Origin: Bacteroidota bacterium | Lineage (GTDB): Bacteria > Bacteroidota > Ignavibacteria > Palsa-1295 | DNA length: 34,091 nucleotides | Direction: 5' to 3' | NCBI GenBank assembly: GCA_030706385.1 | Contig: JAUZOQ010000032.1 | Location: 1 to 34,091, forward strand | Shown here: piece after piece, positions 1 through 8,107 of the stretch | Layout of the letters: every line of letters begins with the position of its first letter | Numbering within the stretch: position 1 is the first letter of the stretch | Made by a program: the position numbers and the translations under genes | Notes under the pieces: generated by a model | What the model was told of the DNA's origin: nothing | Database searches by the model: none | The model's input: only the letters and a program-made list of their open reading frames with translations

Positions 1-452
1 ATCAACTCCAGCTGTCTTTCAATTCCTGAATTCTCTGTCTCAAGACGCTGAATAGAGTCCGTATACCTTTGTTCACGTTCGAGAGAATCAATGTGAGACT
101 TTTCGTACGAAGTAAGCTCATTATTCCTTCGGTCGAGCTCATTTTCCAGTTCACTTATCCTCTTGTCCCGCTCAGCAAGATGCTTTTCCAGTTTCTCGAA
201 TTTCTGAGACAGAACTTGCATCTCTTCAGCCGTCCCCTCGGAAAGCGACTGACGCTGAGCAGTGATTGCGCGCTCGCGATCGAGAAGCTCTTCGATCTCC
301 CTGATCCTCATTTGCGACTTATCGCGTGATAATTCGAGCAGCCGGATGCGATCCGGCAATTCACCGATCATCGCTTCTAATCGGGCAAAAGCTCGTGCAA
401 GCCGTTCGCGGGCTTGGAGCAACTGTGCTTCGCGTTGTTTCGAATCAAGCAT
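1..452 (-). CDS. Coiled-coil protein downstream of pheT (partial, C-terminus beyond window)
   Basis: An open frame runs from an ATG at 452 to the left edge without a stop (about 150 codons seen). A strong Shine-Dalgarno AAGGAGAG lies a few bases upstream, 22 bp behind the pheT stop, so it is probably co-transcribed with pheT. The product starts MLDSKQREAQLLQARERL and is almost entirely charged heptad-like sequence rich in E, R, K, L and Q, with one Pro near residue 33; a long coiled coil is the only visible architecture. There is no signal peptide or membrane segment, so it is probably cytoplasmic. In Bacteroidota relatives a coiled-coil gene and zapA often follow pheT, so a ZapB-like cell-division role is possible, but that rests on context only. 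Confidence 0.8.
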   Translation of the reverse strand, partial: MLDSKQREAQLLQARERLARAFARLEAMIGELPDRIRLLELSRDKSQMRIREIEELLDRERAITAQRQSLSEGTAEEMQVLSQKFEKLEKHLAERDKRISELENELDRRNNELTSYEKSHIDSLEREQRYTDSIQRLETENSGIERQLEL

Positions 453-473
453 GCTCTCTCCTTGTGGAATTAG

Positions 474-2936
474 TTAAGAACGCAATCGCGCAGAAAACTT
501 CGACGTCAGGATCCCGACACACATACTCATGATCTCATCGATTTCAGCATCTTCCAGAGTCCTATCCTGGGCGCGCATTGAAATCCTCAGCCCAAGACTC
601 CTTTCTGAAACCATCTTCATCTCCTTTGATTCAAATTCATCAAATATTCTGACACCTTCAAACAGATCTCTCGGGATCGTCTTACCGATCTCATCGATAA
701 GCCTTTGTGCATCGACGTTCCTCGAAAGCGTGATGGCAATATCTCTTTCAACCTCAGGGAATCTCGGAAGCTCAGTGACCCTGGGCGGATTGAGCATTCT
801 GGCCCGCGCTAGCTCATGAATCATTTCATAGTCGAGCACCGCTACAAATGCTTCACTGCGCAGATCATATTCCTTTTGCACCACCCCCGAAAGCCTTCCG
901 GCCAATCCGAACAATGTCTTTCCAGCCTTAAAGATCAGGGTTTCGGTCGCATCAAGATAGCTTCTCGCATTCACCCAATTCCCGACGGGTGATGATTCCG
1001 AGAGTGGGGCCACTAATACGGATATTCCAAAATGGCGGAGGGCACTCTCGATAACTCCTCGCAAGTAAAAAATATCGGCTTTCTGCTCTTTTACATTATA
1101 TGGGTTTTTCATTTCCATATCATCCTTTATGAGGACAGCAATTTCCCATCGTTCATGCGCGTGCGCAATAGTTTGCCTGGTATCTGCGTAGTTGAAGACG
1201 CTCCCTGCTTCGAACAAGCGCTGCCCCGAAGCACCATATCGTTCGTTCCGCCGAGCAATATCGAGAAGATTTGGCAGGATGCTGGGGCGCATTCTCTCAA
1301 GCTCAACCGTGAGCGGATTCATGACTTCAATTGGTGATGAGTGGAAAATCTCAGCCTGGTTCTTTGGGAGCATGGGTGTAGAAATGCACTCCGAAAATCC
1401 CAGGTCAACGAAATAAGAACGGAGATCGGCGTCAAAATCTCGTTTCGGAAGAACGTCGCGCACCTTCGTTATGGGAATTCGATCTTCGCGGCTCGCCGGA
1501 AGTGCGTCATACCCAATCACCCTGGCGATTTCTTCGATTGCATCGACTTCCTGTTCAAGATCCACTCGCCAACTTGGAGGGGTCAAATCCCAAGAGGCAT
1601 GAGTTTTTCTCCGGCCGATCTCCAACGAAGAAAATATTTTCTCCATTTCGGATTCTGCAACATTTCTCCCAAGTAGGGCCTCTGCCCGTTTAGGCCTAAA
1701 CGGGAAGGATTTTTGCGGTCTCTTTTCAGGATACTCATCAATAATCCCTTGCAGAACTTCCCCACCTGCCAGTTCAGCCATGAGGGCGGCAGCTCGATCG
1801 ACTGCGAAGATCACGTTCTCGATATCGGTACCCCGCTCGAATCTGTGCGATGCATCCGTCGATAGGCCCAATCGCTTTGCCGATCTGCGAATTGATGCGG
1901 GATTGAAATAGGCGGATTCAATTAAGACATTAGTTGTAGAATCGGATATTTCCGAATTTTGGCCTCCCATTATACCCGCAATCGCCAGCGGTTTCTCTTG
2001 ATCGGCTATGAGAAGAGTGGAGGGGTCTAACGAACGCTGCTTACCATCCAACGTTACAAAATTCTTCGCAAAACCTTCTGCACGGCGCACGATGATATGT
2101 GCATCCGCCACGGAGTTCAGATCAAAAGCGTGCAGGGGATGCCCGCATTCCATCAAAACAAAATTTGTTATATCGACGATATTATTCCGCGGTCGAAGGC
2201 CGATCGACTCAAGCTTTTCTCTCAACCATTCTGGCGAAGGCCCAACCCTAACGCCTCGAACAATGCGTGCTGCGTAACGCGGGCAAAGATCTGGATCAGA
2301 AATAGTTACCTTAGCCGCATTATCCGTTTGCTCTGACGAAGACGTCAGTAGTTTCTTCTCAATAGCCGGTTTCTTTATTCTGCCTCCGGTCAATACTGCG
2401 ACTTCTCTGGCAATTCCTATATGACTCAAACAATCAGCTCGATTAGGAGTCAGGCCAATCTCAAATATGATGTCATCTTTTCCAATGGCTTCAGCAAGTG
2501 GCTTGCCAATCTCGAGATCTGAAGGCAATTCCCAAATTCCTTCATGATTCTCGGATAGCCCCAATTCGCGTTCGGAGCAAAGCATCCCTTCGCTTGCCTC
2601 ACCGCGAATTTTTGATTTCTTGATCACGAACCCATCTCCAAGATCGGCGCCGATAGTTGCAACCGCTACTTTGAGACCTATTCTCACGTTGGGCGCACCA
2701 CAAACGATATTCAGCGGCGCGCCACTTCCTATCGATACTGTGGTAAGACGGAGTTTATCAGCATTCGGATGAGGGGTAACCGAAAGCACCTCGCCGACAA
2801 GAATCTTGGCAAATTTAGATGAGAAATCCTCAATGGACTCGACTTCAATTCCGAGTGCAGTCAGACGATCCGCAAGTTCTTTTGGCGGAAATTGATACGA
2901 AACATACTCGGAAAGCCATCGAAGTGAGATCTTCAT
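474..2936 (-). CDS. pheT: Phenylalanine--tRNA ligase beta subunit
   Basis: This is the beta subunit of the cytoplasmic alpha2-beta2 enzyme that charges tRNA-Phe; beta binds tRNA and edits mischarged Tyr. At 820 aa it has the normal family length and the full bacterial order: N-terminal part MKISLRWLSEYV, EMAP-type tRNA-binding domain at about 41-150 (HPNADKLRL, CGAPNVRIG), B3/4 editing domain at about 205-400 (PRNNIVDITNFVLMECGHPLHAFD), B5 domain at about 405-480, a catalytic-like core, and a C-terminal ferredoxin-fold anticodon-binding domain starting near FPEVERDIAITL. It is unusual in not following pheS directly: two lipoprotein genes and a terminator lie between. It has its own promoter whose -7 element ends 4 nt before the ATG, so the mRNA may be leaderless. 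Confidence 0.98.
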   Translation of the reverse strand: MKISLRWLSEYVSYQFPPKELADRLTALGIEVESIEDFSSKFAKILVGEVLSVTPHPNADKLRLTTVSIGSGAPLNIVCGAPNVRIGLKVAVATIGADLGDGFVIKKSKIRGEASEGMLCSERELGLSENHEGIWELPSDLEIGKPLAEAIGKDDIIFEIGLTPNRADCLSHIGIAREVAVLTGGRIKKPAIEKKLLTSSSEQTDNAAKVTISDPDLCPRYAARIVRGVRVGPSPEWLREKLESIGLRPRNNIVDITNFVLMECGHPLHAFDLNSVADAHIIVRRAEGFAKNFVTLDGKQRSLDPSTLLIADQEKPLAIAGIMGGQNSEISDSTTNVLIESAYFNPASIRRSAKRLGLSTDASHRFERGTDIENVIFAVDRAAALMAELAGGEVLQGIIDEYPEKRPQKSFPFRPKRAEALLGRNVAESEMEKIFSSLEIGRRKTHASWDLTPPSWRVDLEQEVDAIEEIARVIGYDALPASREDRIPITKVRDVLPKRDFDADLRSYFVDLGFSECISTPMLPKNQAEIFHSSPIEVMNPLTVELERMRPSILPNLLDIARRNERYGASGQRLFEAGSVFNYADTRQTIAHAHERWEIAVLIKDDMEMKNPYNVKEQKADIFYLRGVIESALRHFGISVLVAPLSESSPVGNWVNARSYLDATETLIFKAGKTLFGLAGRLSGVVQKEYDLRSEAFVAVLDYEMIHELARARMLNPPRVTELPRFPEVERDIAITLSRNVDAQRLIDEIGKTIPRDLFEGVRIFDEFESKEMKMVSERSLGLRISMRAQDRTLEDAEIDEIMSMCVGILTSKFSARLRS

Positions 2937-2940
2937 TAGT

Positions 2941-2970
2941 CAAAAATACGGCTTCAAACGAACACTGCAA
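2941..2970 (-). promoter_or_regulatory. Bacteroidota-type promoter of pheT
   Basis: Read on the minus strand, a TTG (2970-2968) is followed by exactly 19 nt and then TATTTTTG (2948-2941). This fits the Bacteroidota housekeeping promoter (-33 TTG/TTTG, -7 TAnnTTTG). The -7 element ends 4 nt before the pheT ATG at 2936, so transcription would start at or next to the start codon. No Shine-Dalgarno is present. Confidence 0.65.
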
Positions 2971-2990
2971 CAGATTATAGCTAAAATAAA

Positions 2991-3024
2991 TAACCCCGCC
3001 GCTTCAACGAAAGTGGCAGGGTTA
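2991..3024 (-). terminator. Rho-independent terminator after the lipoprotein pair
   Basis: An inverted repeat pairs TAACCC (2991-2996) with GGGTTA (3019-3024) and GCCGCTT with AAGTGGC inside, with one C/A mismatch and a 6-nt loop. On the minus strand it is followed by ATTTATTTTAG, a T-rich tract. It lies just behind the stop of the lipoprotein gene ending at 3044 and just before the pheT promoter, so it separates the two units. Confidence 0.75.
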
Positions 3025-3043
3025 CGAAAAAAAAGCCTTCTGC

Positions 3044-3808
3044 TTATTTTACCGTATAGGATGTAAGTACTCTGAAGTCTCCGGATTTTGAGCCTGCAGT
3101 CCCTGCCGCTGGAATCGGAGGTATTGCAGTCTTAGAAACTTCTTTAGCAATATAGCCGATCTTGGGCGAGAAAGATATGTTCCTCTCGTAGGTCAACGTC
3201 GCCGGCGGAGAGATCAAAATCGTATTCGTTGTCGCAGTTATCGTCAGCTTACAGATACTGGTTACTAAGCTATCAGTCGTTCCAATCTTGACTGTTTCAT
3301 CACCGACATAGGATACGGTCGCAACCAGATGTGTCGGCACCTGAAATCCGGATACAGAAATCGTGGTATTGGTGTCAAGCACTGTAGCGCTAGTGTGAGT
3401 GGTGATGGGGAGAACGATCCAGCGATGCAGTACTTCATCACCAACAGCTTGCTCGATTCCAGTCAGTCCGTTGTTCTCAACAAAAACATTCACGTCATTG
3501 CTGCTAGTATAGGTGAAATATGCAGTGTCACCATCGTCGACAACGGTATACACGTTATTTTGTCCACGAACAGTCTTCCCATCATCAATAACGCTGGCGC
3601 TGATAACCAGATCAGTACCGGGTATTTTCGTACCGTTGGAATCCGTCTGATACTTGGAATAGGTATACGTGCTGCCGGTCTTCGGCGTGACGTTATTGGA
3701 CCCCGTCTGTTGCGGACTCGAAGATGAGCTGCAGCCCGAATCGAAGAGACCAAGAGCGATCAGCAGGAAGGCACCAAAAACGGAAGCGAGAAATTTTCGA
3801 TCTGTCAT
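3044..3808 (-). CDS. Lipoprotein, tandem paralogue 2
   Basis: Predicted lipoprotein of 254 aa. The frame extends upstream to a GTG at 3850 that overlaps the preceding stop, but the ATG at 3808 gives a proper signal peptide, MTDRKFLASVFGAFLLIALG, and a lipobox-like LFDSGC followed by a Ser run. The mature part starts near a TGSTYTYSKYQTDSNG segment and ends with IGYIAKEVSKTAIPPIP. It is clearly homologous to the gene upstream (4668-3850), sharing DTA(Y/F)F, (R/Q)WI.LPI, VP....T..(Y/F)VGD and IGYI.KE. I do not recognise a named domain. It probably faces the periplasm or the cell surface and probably shares a transcript with its neighbour. The function is unknown. Confidence 0.8.
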   Translation of the reverse strand: MTDRKFLASVFGAFLLIALGLFDSGCSSSSSPQQTGSNNVTPKTGSTYTYSKYQTDSNGTKIPGTDLVISASVIDDGKTVRGQNNVYTVVDDGDTAYFTYTSSNDVNVFVENNGLTGIEQAVGDEVLHRWIVLPITTHTSATVLDTNTTISVSGFQVPTHLVATVSYVGDETVKIGTTDSLVTSICKLTITATTNTILISPPATLTYERNISFSPKIGYIAKEVSKTAIPPIPAAGTAGSKSGDFRVLTSYTVK

Positions 3809-3849
3809 ATTGTGTAATTTGAAAGTAAAATCAGAACAACAAGTGTGCA

Positions 3850-4668
3850 CTATCGTAACATATACGAGGTCAATGTCTTTATTGTTGCAGTCGTATCAAG
3901 CGGTATTACGTAAACGGGAACAGCCGGCATATTCGTTCTAGTCATTTCCTTACCAATATAGCCTATTCTGGGTACGAACCAAATATCCCTCTGATGGGTC
4001 AGGGTAACCTGCTCATTACCGAAGGAGAGTTTCGCAGTTATTAAGAGAATACAGTGTTTTGACGCTAACGTATCCGGCATGAGCGTATTCCCGTTTGTTG
4101 CGACAATATTCGAATCCCCGACAAAATCGACGGTAGTATGGATATTTGCGGGCACCTGTCCACCTGAAATAGAAAAGCTCGTATTGAGGTCGGGAAGAGA
4201 AACTGTGCCCTTCGAGGCGATCGGAAGTGTGATCCATTGATGAAAAATGGCATTTGCAACTGCCTCAAGGGTTTCATCGACTCTCTGCCCGTTCCGATAA
4301 TTATTCAAGAATCCTGGGTCTTTGAGGTACATGGAGACATCACTGTTCGATTCATACAAGAAAAACGCTGTATCGTGTGCAGTATTGCTTTGATCAATAA
4401 TCGAGTATGAGCTCGATTTCGAAAAAATTGACAGCTTGCCTGTATCAACGAAGGCATTTCCCTGAATTGTTGATATAGGATCAAGATTCCCCGACTGATC
4501 CAGTTGGGAGATAAGGTATGAATAAGCAGAATTCAAGCGTGGGATGCTATCTCCGATGTTCGTATTGGTATTCTGGTTTCCGGGTTCGGTCGTGGAAGTT
4601 TTGCAGGCCGATAAAAGCATTCCGACAAGCAAGACTGCGGTAAGTGTGTGAAAATAACGTCTAAGCAT
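3850..4668 (-). CDS. Lipoprotein, tandem paralogue 1
   Basis: Predicted lipoprotein of 272 aa with a textbook signal: MLRRYFHTLTAVLLVGMLLSAC, lipobox LSAC, then a TSTTEPGNQNTNTN linker. The mature domain starts NSAYSYLISQLDQSGN and ends RIGYIGKEMTRTNMPAVPVYV, parallel to the paralogue that follows it. It is beta-rich and has no motif I can assign. The gene lies 75 bp behind pheS on the same strand and upstream of its paralogue; the two probably arose by tandem duplication inserted between pheS and pheT. Two similar-looking lipoproteins occur at 16669-17319 and 19458-20126, so this belongs to a lineage family of small extracytoplasmic proteins of unknown role. Confidence 0.85.
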   Translation of the reverse strand: MLRRYFHTLTAVLLVGMLLSACKTSTTEPGNQNTNTNIGDSIPRLNSAYSYLISQLDQSGNLDPISTIQGNAFVDTGKLSIFSKSSSYSIIDQSNTAHDTAFFLYESNSDVSMYLKDPGFLNNYRNGQRVDETLEAVANAIFHQWITLPIASKGTVSLPDLNTSFSISGGQVPANIHTTVDFVGDSNIVATNGNTLMPDTLASKHCILLITAKLSFGNEQVTLTHQRDIWFVPRIGYIGKEMTRTNMPAVPVYVIPLDTTATIKTLTSYMLR

Positions 4669-4743
4669 TATGTGGATCTGTGTTATAGGTGATGAAACAA
4701 AAATCTTACTGCACGATGTCTTTTCGGCTACGTAGTCAATATA

Positions 4744-5799
4744 TTAAAACTGGCGCAAGAAACGGTAATCATTTTCTGCGAAGAGGCGGATATCACCGAC
4801 TCCATATCGCATAAGCGCCGTGCGATCAATTCCCATGCCGAATGCATAACCTGTGTATATTTCCGGATCGATACCGCAATCCCGCAAGACATTCGGATGC
4901 ACCATCCCGGCCCCTAAAACTTCGAGCCAACCCGTATGTTTGCATATCCTGCAGCCCTTGCCGCCACAAATATAGCAACTCACATCAACTTCGACACTGG
5001 GTTCCGTAAATGGAAAATACGATGGGCGCAGACGGATCTTGGAATCGGCACCATAAAACTGTTGTGCGAAGGAAAGTAGCATTCCCTTAAGGTCAGCCAT
5101 AGAGACACCCTTGTCTATTACGAGTCCTTCAAGTTGATAGAAACAAGCAGCACTTCTAGCACTGATCGCTTCGTTTCGGTAGACTCTTCCCGGCATAACT
5201 GCGCGTATAGGAAGATTTCCCGCTTCCATTAGGCGTACCTGAACCGGAGAGGTATGTGTCCTTAGCAGTACAGGCTTCTCTTTGCTGCCGGGCGTCCAAT
5301 CGCTATTTGGCTTGACAAAGAATGTATCCTGCATATCACGAGCAGGGTGATCGGGGGCGAAGTTCAGTTTCCCAAAATTATGTTCATCATCTTCAATCTC
5401 AGGTCCGTACGCCACGTCAAATCCCATGTTGACAAAAATCTCAACCATCTCGTCAAGAGTTGTCGCAAGAGGATGTTTATGTCCTGGTTCTGTAACAGTA
5501 ATTGGTCTCGCAGGCATCGTGAGATCAAGCTGTCTAGATTTAGGCTTTTGCGAGCTGGCAAGAGTAATTTCTATTTCTTTGAATTTTTCCTCAACTGCAG
5601 TGCGCAATTCGTTCAGTAACTTTCCGGCCTCCGGCTTAACCTCCTTTGGTACGGTTTTCAGGTCATCGAAGAGCGTTGCGATGCTCCCTTTTCGTACTAA
5701 ATGGGCTAGTTTGAATGCCTCAAGGTCGGCGGAGCTAGCTACCGATTCCAAAGCTTTGAGTAATTCAGCTTTTCTCGTTCGAAGTTCAGGTATGGTCAT
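4744..5799 (-). CDS. pheS: Phenylalanine--tRNA ligase alpha subunit
   Basis: Catalytic subunit of phenylalanyl-tRNA synthetase, 351 aa, normal length. An N-terminal coiled-coil arm (about 1-95) binds tRNA. The class II core follows, with a motif 1 region around GFDVAYGPEIEDDEHNF, motif 2 around RVYRNEAISARSAACFYQLEG, and motif 3 GYAFGMGIDRTALMRYG near the C-terminus. A four-cysteine insert, CYICGGKGCRIC, precedes the WLEVLGAGMVHP strand; this variant is also known from other bacterial PheS proteins and may bind a metal. The gene follows cbpM by 57 bp on the same strand, so it may be read with the chaperone genes. pheT is not the next gene. Confidence 0.98.
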   Translation of the reverse strand: MTIPELRTRKAELLKALESVASSADLEAFKLAHLVRKGSIATLFDDLKTVPKEVKPEAGKLLNELRTAVEEKFKEIEITLASSQKPKSRQLDLTMPARPITVTEPGHKHPLATTLDEMVEIFVNMGFDVAYGPEIEDDEHNFGKLNFAPDHPARDMQDTFFVKPNSDWTPGSKEKPVLLRTHTSPVQVRLMEAGNLPIRAVMPGRVYRNEAISARSAACFYQLEGLVIDKGVSMADLKGMLLSFAQQFYGADSKIRLRPSYFPFTEPSVEVDVSCYICGGKGCRICKHTGWLEVLGAGMVHPNVLRDCGIDPEIYTGYAFGMGIDRTALMRYGVGDIRLFAENDYRFLRQF

Positions 5800-5856
5800 T
5801 CTTGATATTAACGCATGCAGAGCCGGAAAGTGCCTGTTTACCGGGCTAGGATGGTA

Positions 5857-6147
5857 TTACTCATAGAGTCTTAACCGGTTCCGAAGTTCCGTAAGATCAT
5901 TTTGGGCACTTTCAAGACGCTCAAGCAAGTGAACGATTGCCTCAAGTCCTTCGAAGTTGATTTCCAAGTCCTGATACAGTCGAACAAGCCTTTCCAATTG
6001 TGGCAATTGAATCGCTTCAATGGACAGTACTTCTTCAACCATTGTGGTCTTTATCAATCCGCGCTCCTCAAGATCACGGAAAAAGGTTATTTCCACGCCA
6101 AGTCGTAATGAGCATTCGGAGAGCGGTAATAATAATTCTGGATTCAT
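5857..6147 (-). CDS. cbpM: Chaperone modulator CbpM (MerR-like)
   Basis: A 96-aa MerR-type helix-turn-helix protein. The N-terminal half ([27 protein letters not shown]) is the winged-helix reader, followed by a helical C-terminus ending [12 protein letters not shown]. In the CbpM family the protein binds the J domain of CbpA and inhibits its co-chaperone activity instead of regulating transcription. Its start overlaps the cbpA stop by 4 bp (ATGA), so translation is coupled and the two are made together, as in other bacteria. The assignment rests on this pairing plus the fold. Confidence 0.9.
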   Translation of the reverse strand: MNPELLLPLSECSLRLGVEITFFRDLEERGLIKTTMVEEVLSIEAIQLPQLERLVRLYQDLEINFEGLEAIVHLLERLESAQNDLTELRNRLRLYE

Positions 6148-7049
6148 TGCCTTGATCGAAGTTTTGCTAATTCCTGAAAAAGCTCTGTTTCTTTTTCCGT
6201 AAGGCCAGTGGGGATTCTGATGGAATATCGTACATAGAGATCGCCAAATTCCCCTTCCTTTTTATATACGGGCATTCCCATTCCGGCCATCTTGACCTCG
6301 GTTCCATTTTGAGTTTCGGGTTTCACCTTTAGCTTTACCTTTCCGTTTAGGGTGTGGAAAATAATCTCACCGCCAAGAACAGCCTGATAGAGATCTATTT
6401 CGAGAGTGGTGCGTAGATCCCTACCCAGTCGCTTGAATTTTGGGTCATTCTCGATGACAATAGTAACGTAAAGATCTCCATTCGGCCCGCCTCCAACTCC
6501 AGGACCGCCTTGACCTTGTAGGACAAGCTTCTGTCCATTCTCGATCCCTGCCGGGACGGTAATTCTTAATGTTTTGTCATTGACAACTACGTTCTGTTGA
6601 TGGGTATAATAGATGTCCGTGAGCTTGAGACGTAACTCTGCGTGATAATCCTGACCTCGAAATTTCGTTTGCCTTTGCTGAAACTCAAATCCTCCGCCTC
6701 CGAACATTGAAGTGAAAAATTCCGAAAAATCCGCATTTTCCGGCGTTCGGAAGCCACCTGTCTGTTCGCCAAAGGTTTCCCGGCCACCGCGACTTGCCGA
6801 ACGTGCTTGTTCGAACTCGTTCGCATGTTTCCAATCCTTTCCGTAACGATCATATTTTTCCCTTTTTTCCGGATCGCCGAGGACCTCGTTCGCTTCATTG
6901 ATTTCCTGGAAGATTTGCTTCGCTTTCGGATCGTTAGGATTGAGATCGGGATGATGTTTTCGGGCAAGCCTTCGATAGGCTTTCTTGATCTCCTCCGTAG
7001 AGGCACCCTTCTCGACTCCGAGAATCTTATAATAATCCTTATAATCCAT
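6144..7049 (-). CDS. cbpA: DnaJ-like co-chaperone CbpA
   Basis: A 301-aa class B J-protein. The J domain (1-70) has the helix II basic patch [17 protein letters not shown] with the HPD triad at 33-35, which stimulates DnaK ATPase. A Gly/Phe-rich stretch ([13 protein letters not shown]) and two C-terminal beta-sandwich substrate-binding domains follow. The Cys-rich zinc finger of true DnaJ is absent, which with the adjacent cbpM identifies CbpA rather than DnaJ. It begins directly after the stop of the YdeI-like gene (TGA then ATG with no gap) and overlaps cbpM by 4 bp, giving a tight three-gene operon. E. coli CbpA also binds DNA; that cannot be judged here. Confidence 0.95.
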   Translation of the reverse strand: MDYKDYYKILGVEKGASTEEIKKAYRRLARKHHPDLNPNDPKAKQIFQEINEANEVLGDPEKREKYDRYGKDWKHANEFEQARSASRGGRETFGEQTGGFRTPENADFSEFFTSMFGGGGFEFQQRQTKFRGQDYHAELRLKLTDIYYTHQQNVVVNDKTLRITVPAGIENGQKLVLQGQGGPGVGGGPNGDLYVTIVIENDPKFKRLGRDLRTTLEIDLYQAVLGGEIIFHTLNGKVKLKVKPETQNGTEVKMAGMGMPVYKKEGEFGDLYVRYSIRIPTGLTEKETELFQELAKLRSRQ

Positions 7050-7652
7050 TCAAGCCTGTTTCGTCGTAGATTTGTTGTAGGAAAGCACTTTAATTTTCTT
7101 TCCCAACTCGGAATCGCATATTAGGGTTGCAAGTCTCCTCTCTCGCGTTGATTGTCTTGTGGCGCTAATTACCCACCAGGTAGCAGGTTTTTGATATGAA
7201 GGCGGCATAGCTTGGAAATAACTCCAAGCCTTTCTGTTCGCTCTAAATTTCTTTCCCTCCGCAGAGCTGAATGCGATTGACTGTCTTTCAAATGAATAAC
7301 GGTCTACTTTCCGAGGATCTCGATTTTCGAATACCTTCAAACCTGCCGGCTGCATCCGACCAAGCAGTGTCAACTCATTCACGCGCCGTATATTTACGGC
7401 GCTCCAAATACTTCCTGCTCTGCGAGGAGAAAATCGGATCTGATATCTGTCAACATCCAATCCTTTCCGAACTCCATCGATCCAACCGACGGCAAGTGCT
7501 TCGTCAACTGATTCCTTCCATGAGAGGGTGGCCTTCCCTGTGTGGCGTTTATAGAACCCGACACAGACTTCCTTTGCAGATGAGTGGTGGTGTTTGAGCC
7601 AGTGTCGAAACTCTGCCGCTGATGAGAAAAAAATTGGCGTTGGTAGTTCCAT
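7050..7652 (-). CDS. YdeI/OmpD-associated family protein
   Basis: A 200-aa cytoplasmic protein of the YdeI/OmpD-associated family, often annotated as 'bacteriocin-protection protein'. Diagnostic segments are the N-terminal FFSSAAEFRHWLKHHHSSAKEVCVGFYK, then W-KESVDEALAVGWIDG, then RYQIRFSPRR..SIWSAVN and a C-terminal region with PPSYQKPATWWV (the usual SYR.....W.i.sAKr-type tail). The biochemical function of the family is not firmly established. It is the first gene of the cbpA-cbpM unit: its stop directly abuts the cbpA ATG. An AGGAA sits upstream of the ATG at 7652. Confidence 0.85.
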   Translation of the reverse strand: MELPTPIFFSSAAEFRHWLKHHHSSAKEVCVGFYKRHTGKATLSWKESVDEALAVGWIDGVRKGLDVDRYQIRFSPRRAGSIWSAVNIRRVNELTLLGRMQPAGLKVFENRDPRKVDRYSFERQSIAFSSAEGKKFRANRKAWSYFQAMPPSYQKPATWWVISATRQSTRERRLATLICDSELGKKIKVLSYNKSTTKQA

Positions 7653-7803
7653 TCCGGTTCCTAAAAGACTTATAGATTATTCTTTTGTTCCCAATGAGAT
7701 AATCTTGTGAGAACAATGTAGATGGGCGAAGACACGATGACTGCCTCAGAAACTTACAAATCGAAAGGCGAAAAACTGTAAGGTTTTACGATAGGAGATA
7801 GCC

Positions 7804-7811
7804 TATTTTTG
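7804..7811 (+). promoter_or_regulatory. Possible -7 element of a plus-strand RNA
   Basis: TATTTTTG matches the Bacteroidota -7 consensus TAnnTTTG. There is no clean TTG at the -33 position, only a TTTT run about 16 nt upstream. A short ATAGG/CCTAT hairpin directly overlaps it, so it could instead be a weak terminator. Confidence 0.3.
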
Positions 7812-7817
7812 TATCGC

Positions 7818-8034
7818 AAACAATGAGCTACGCAAGAATTTTGATGGATAGACCTGTGTGTATGAATAACATTGTGCGCGCGAGAATCTGGCATCTGCAC
7901 TGGTGAGACACTATGATTTGTACGAGTTATTCATAAGGGAATTTTCCATTACTTCATCGCATGTAGCGGTTCCGAAGGTTTTTTGGGGAGGAAACACTCG
8001 GTTGTTGCATGCGATGAGTTGGATTTTTTGTTTT
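7818..8034 (+). ncRNA. Putative structured non-coding RNA (unidentified)
   Basis: Inferred transcript of about 217 nt between the TATTTTTG at 7804-7811 and the T-rich tract at 8021-8034. It would contain a perfect 10-bp stem (7861-7870 with 7926-7935) closing a 55-nt loop. A second long hairpin at 7953-8018 has an 11-bp basal stem (one T-G pair), an internal loop, CCGA/TCGG, a 7-bp apical stem and a GGGG loop. I compared it by eye with 6S RNA, tmRNA, SRP RNA and RNase P RNA and found no match. The boundaries are guesses. Confidence 0.3.
7953..8034 (+). terminator. Long hairpin followed by T tract
   Basis: TTCATCGCATG (7953-7963) pairs with CATGCGATGAG (8008-8018). After it comes TTGGATTTTTTGTTTTC, a T-rich run on the plus strand. 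On the minus strand no T run follows the hairpin, so the orientation is plus. It would end the putative RNA. Confidence 0.5.
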
Positions 8035-8070
8035 CTGGGCCTCTGGATACTAAAATGAACTAAGGTGGGG

Positions 8071-8107
8071 TGCCTCACTCAACACGAGTGGGGCATTCTA
8101 TTTAATT
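8071..8107 (+). terminator. Rho-independent terminator, plus strand
   Basis: TGCCTCACTC (8071-8080) and GAGTGGGGCA (8086-8095) form a 10-bp stem with one T-G pair and a 5-nt loop AACAC, followed by TTCTATTTAATT. There is no annotated plus-strand gene upstream. It is either a second terminator for the putative RNA or the end of a longer form. Confidence 0.55.

Noticed and set aside
2974-2979. TATAAT on the minus strand upstream of pheT
   Set aside because: It has no -35 partner at the proper spacing and falls directly behind the terminator. The TTG-N19-TATTTTTG promoter nearer to the gene fits better with the other promoters in the window.
3809-3850. GTG start at 3850 for the second lipoprotein
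   Set aside because: It would add 14 residues before the signal peptide and weaken it; the ATG at 3808 gives a normal lipoprotein signal.
7818-8034. Identification of the structured region as 6S, tmRNA, SRP or RNase P RNA
   Set aside because: The known conserved segments of these RNAs are not visible, and two adjacent hairpins do not fit the single long 6S hairpin. It is left unidentified.
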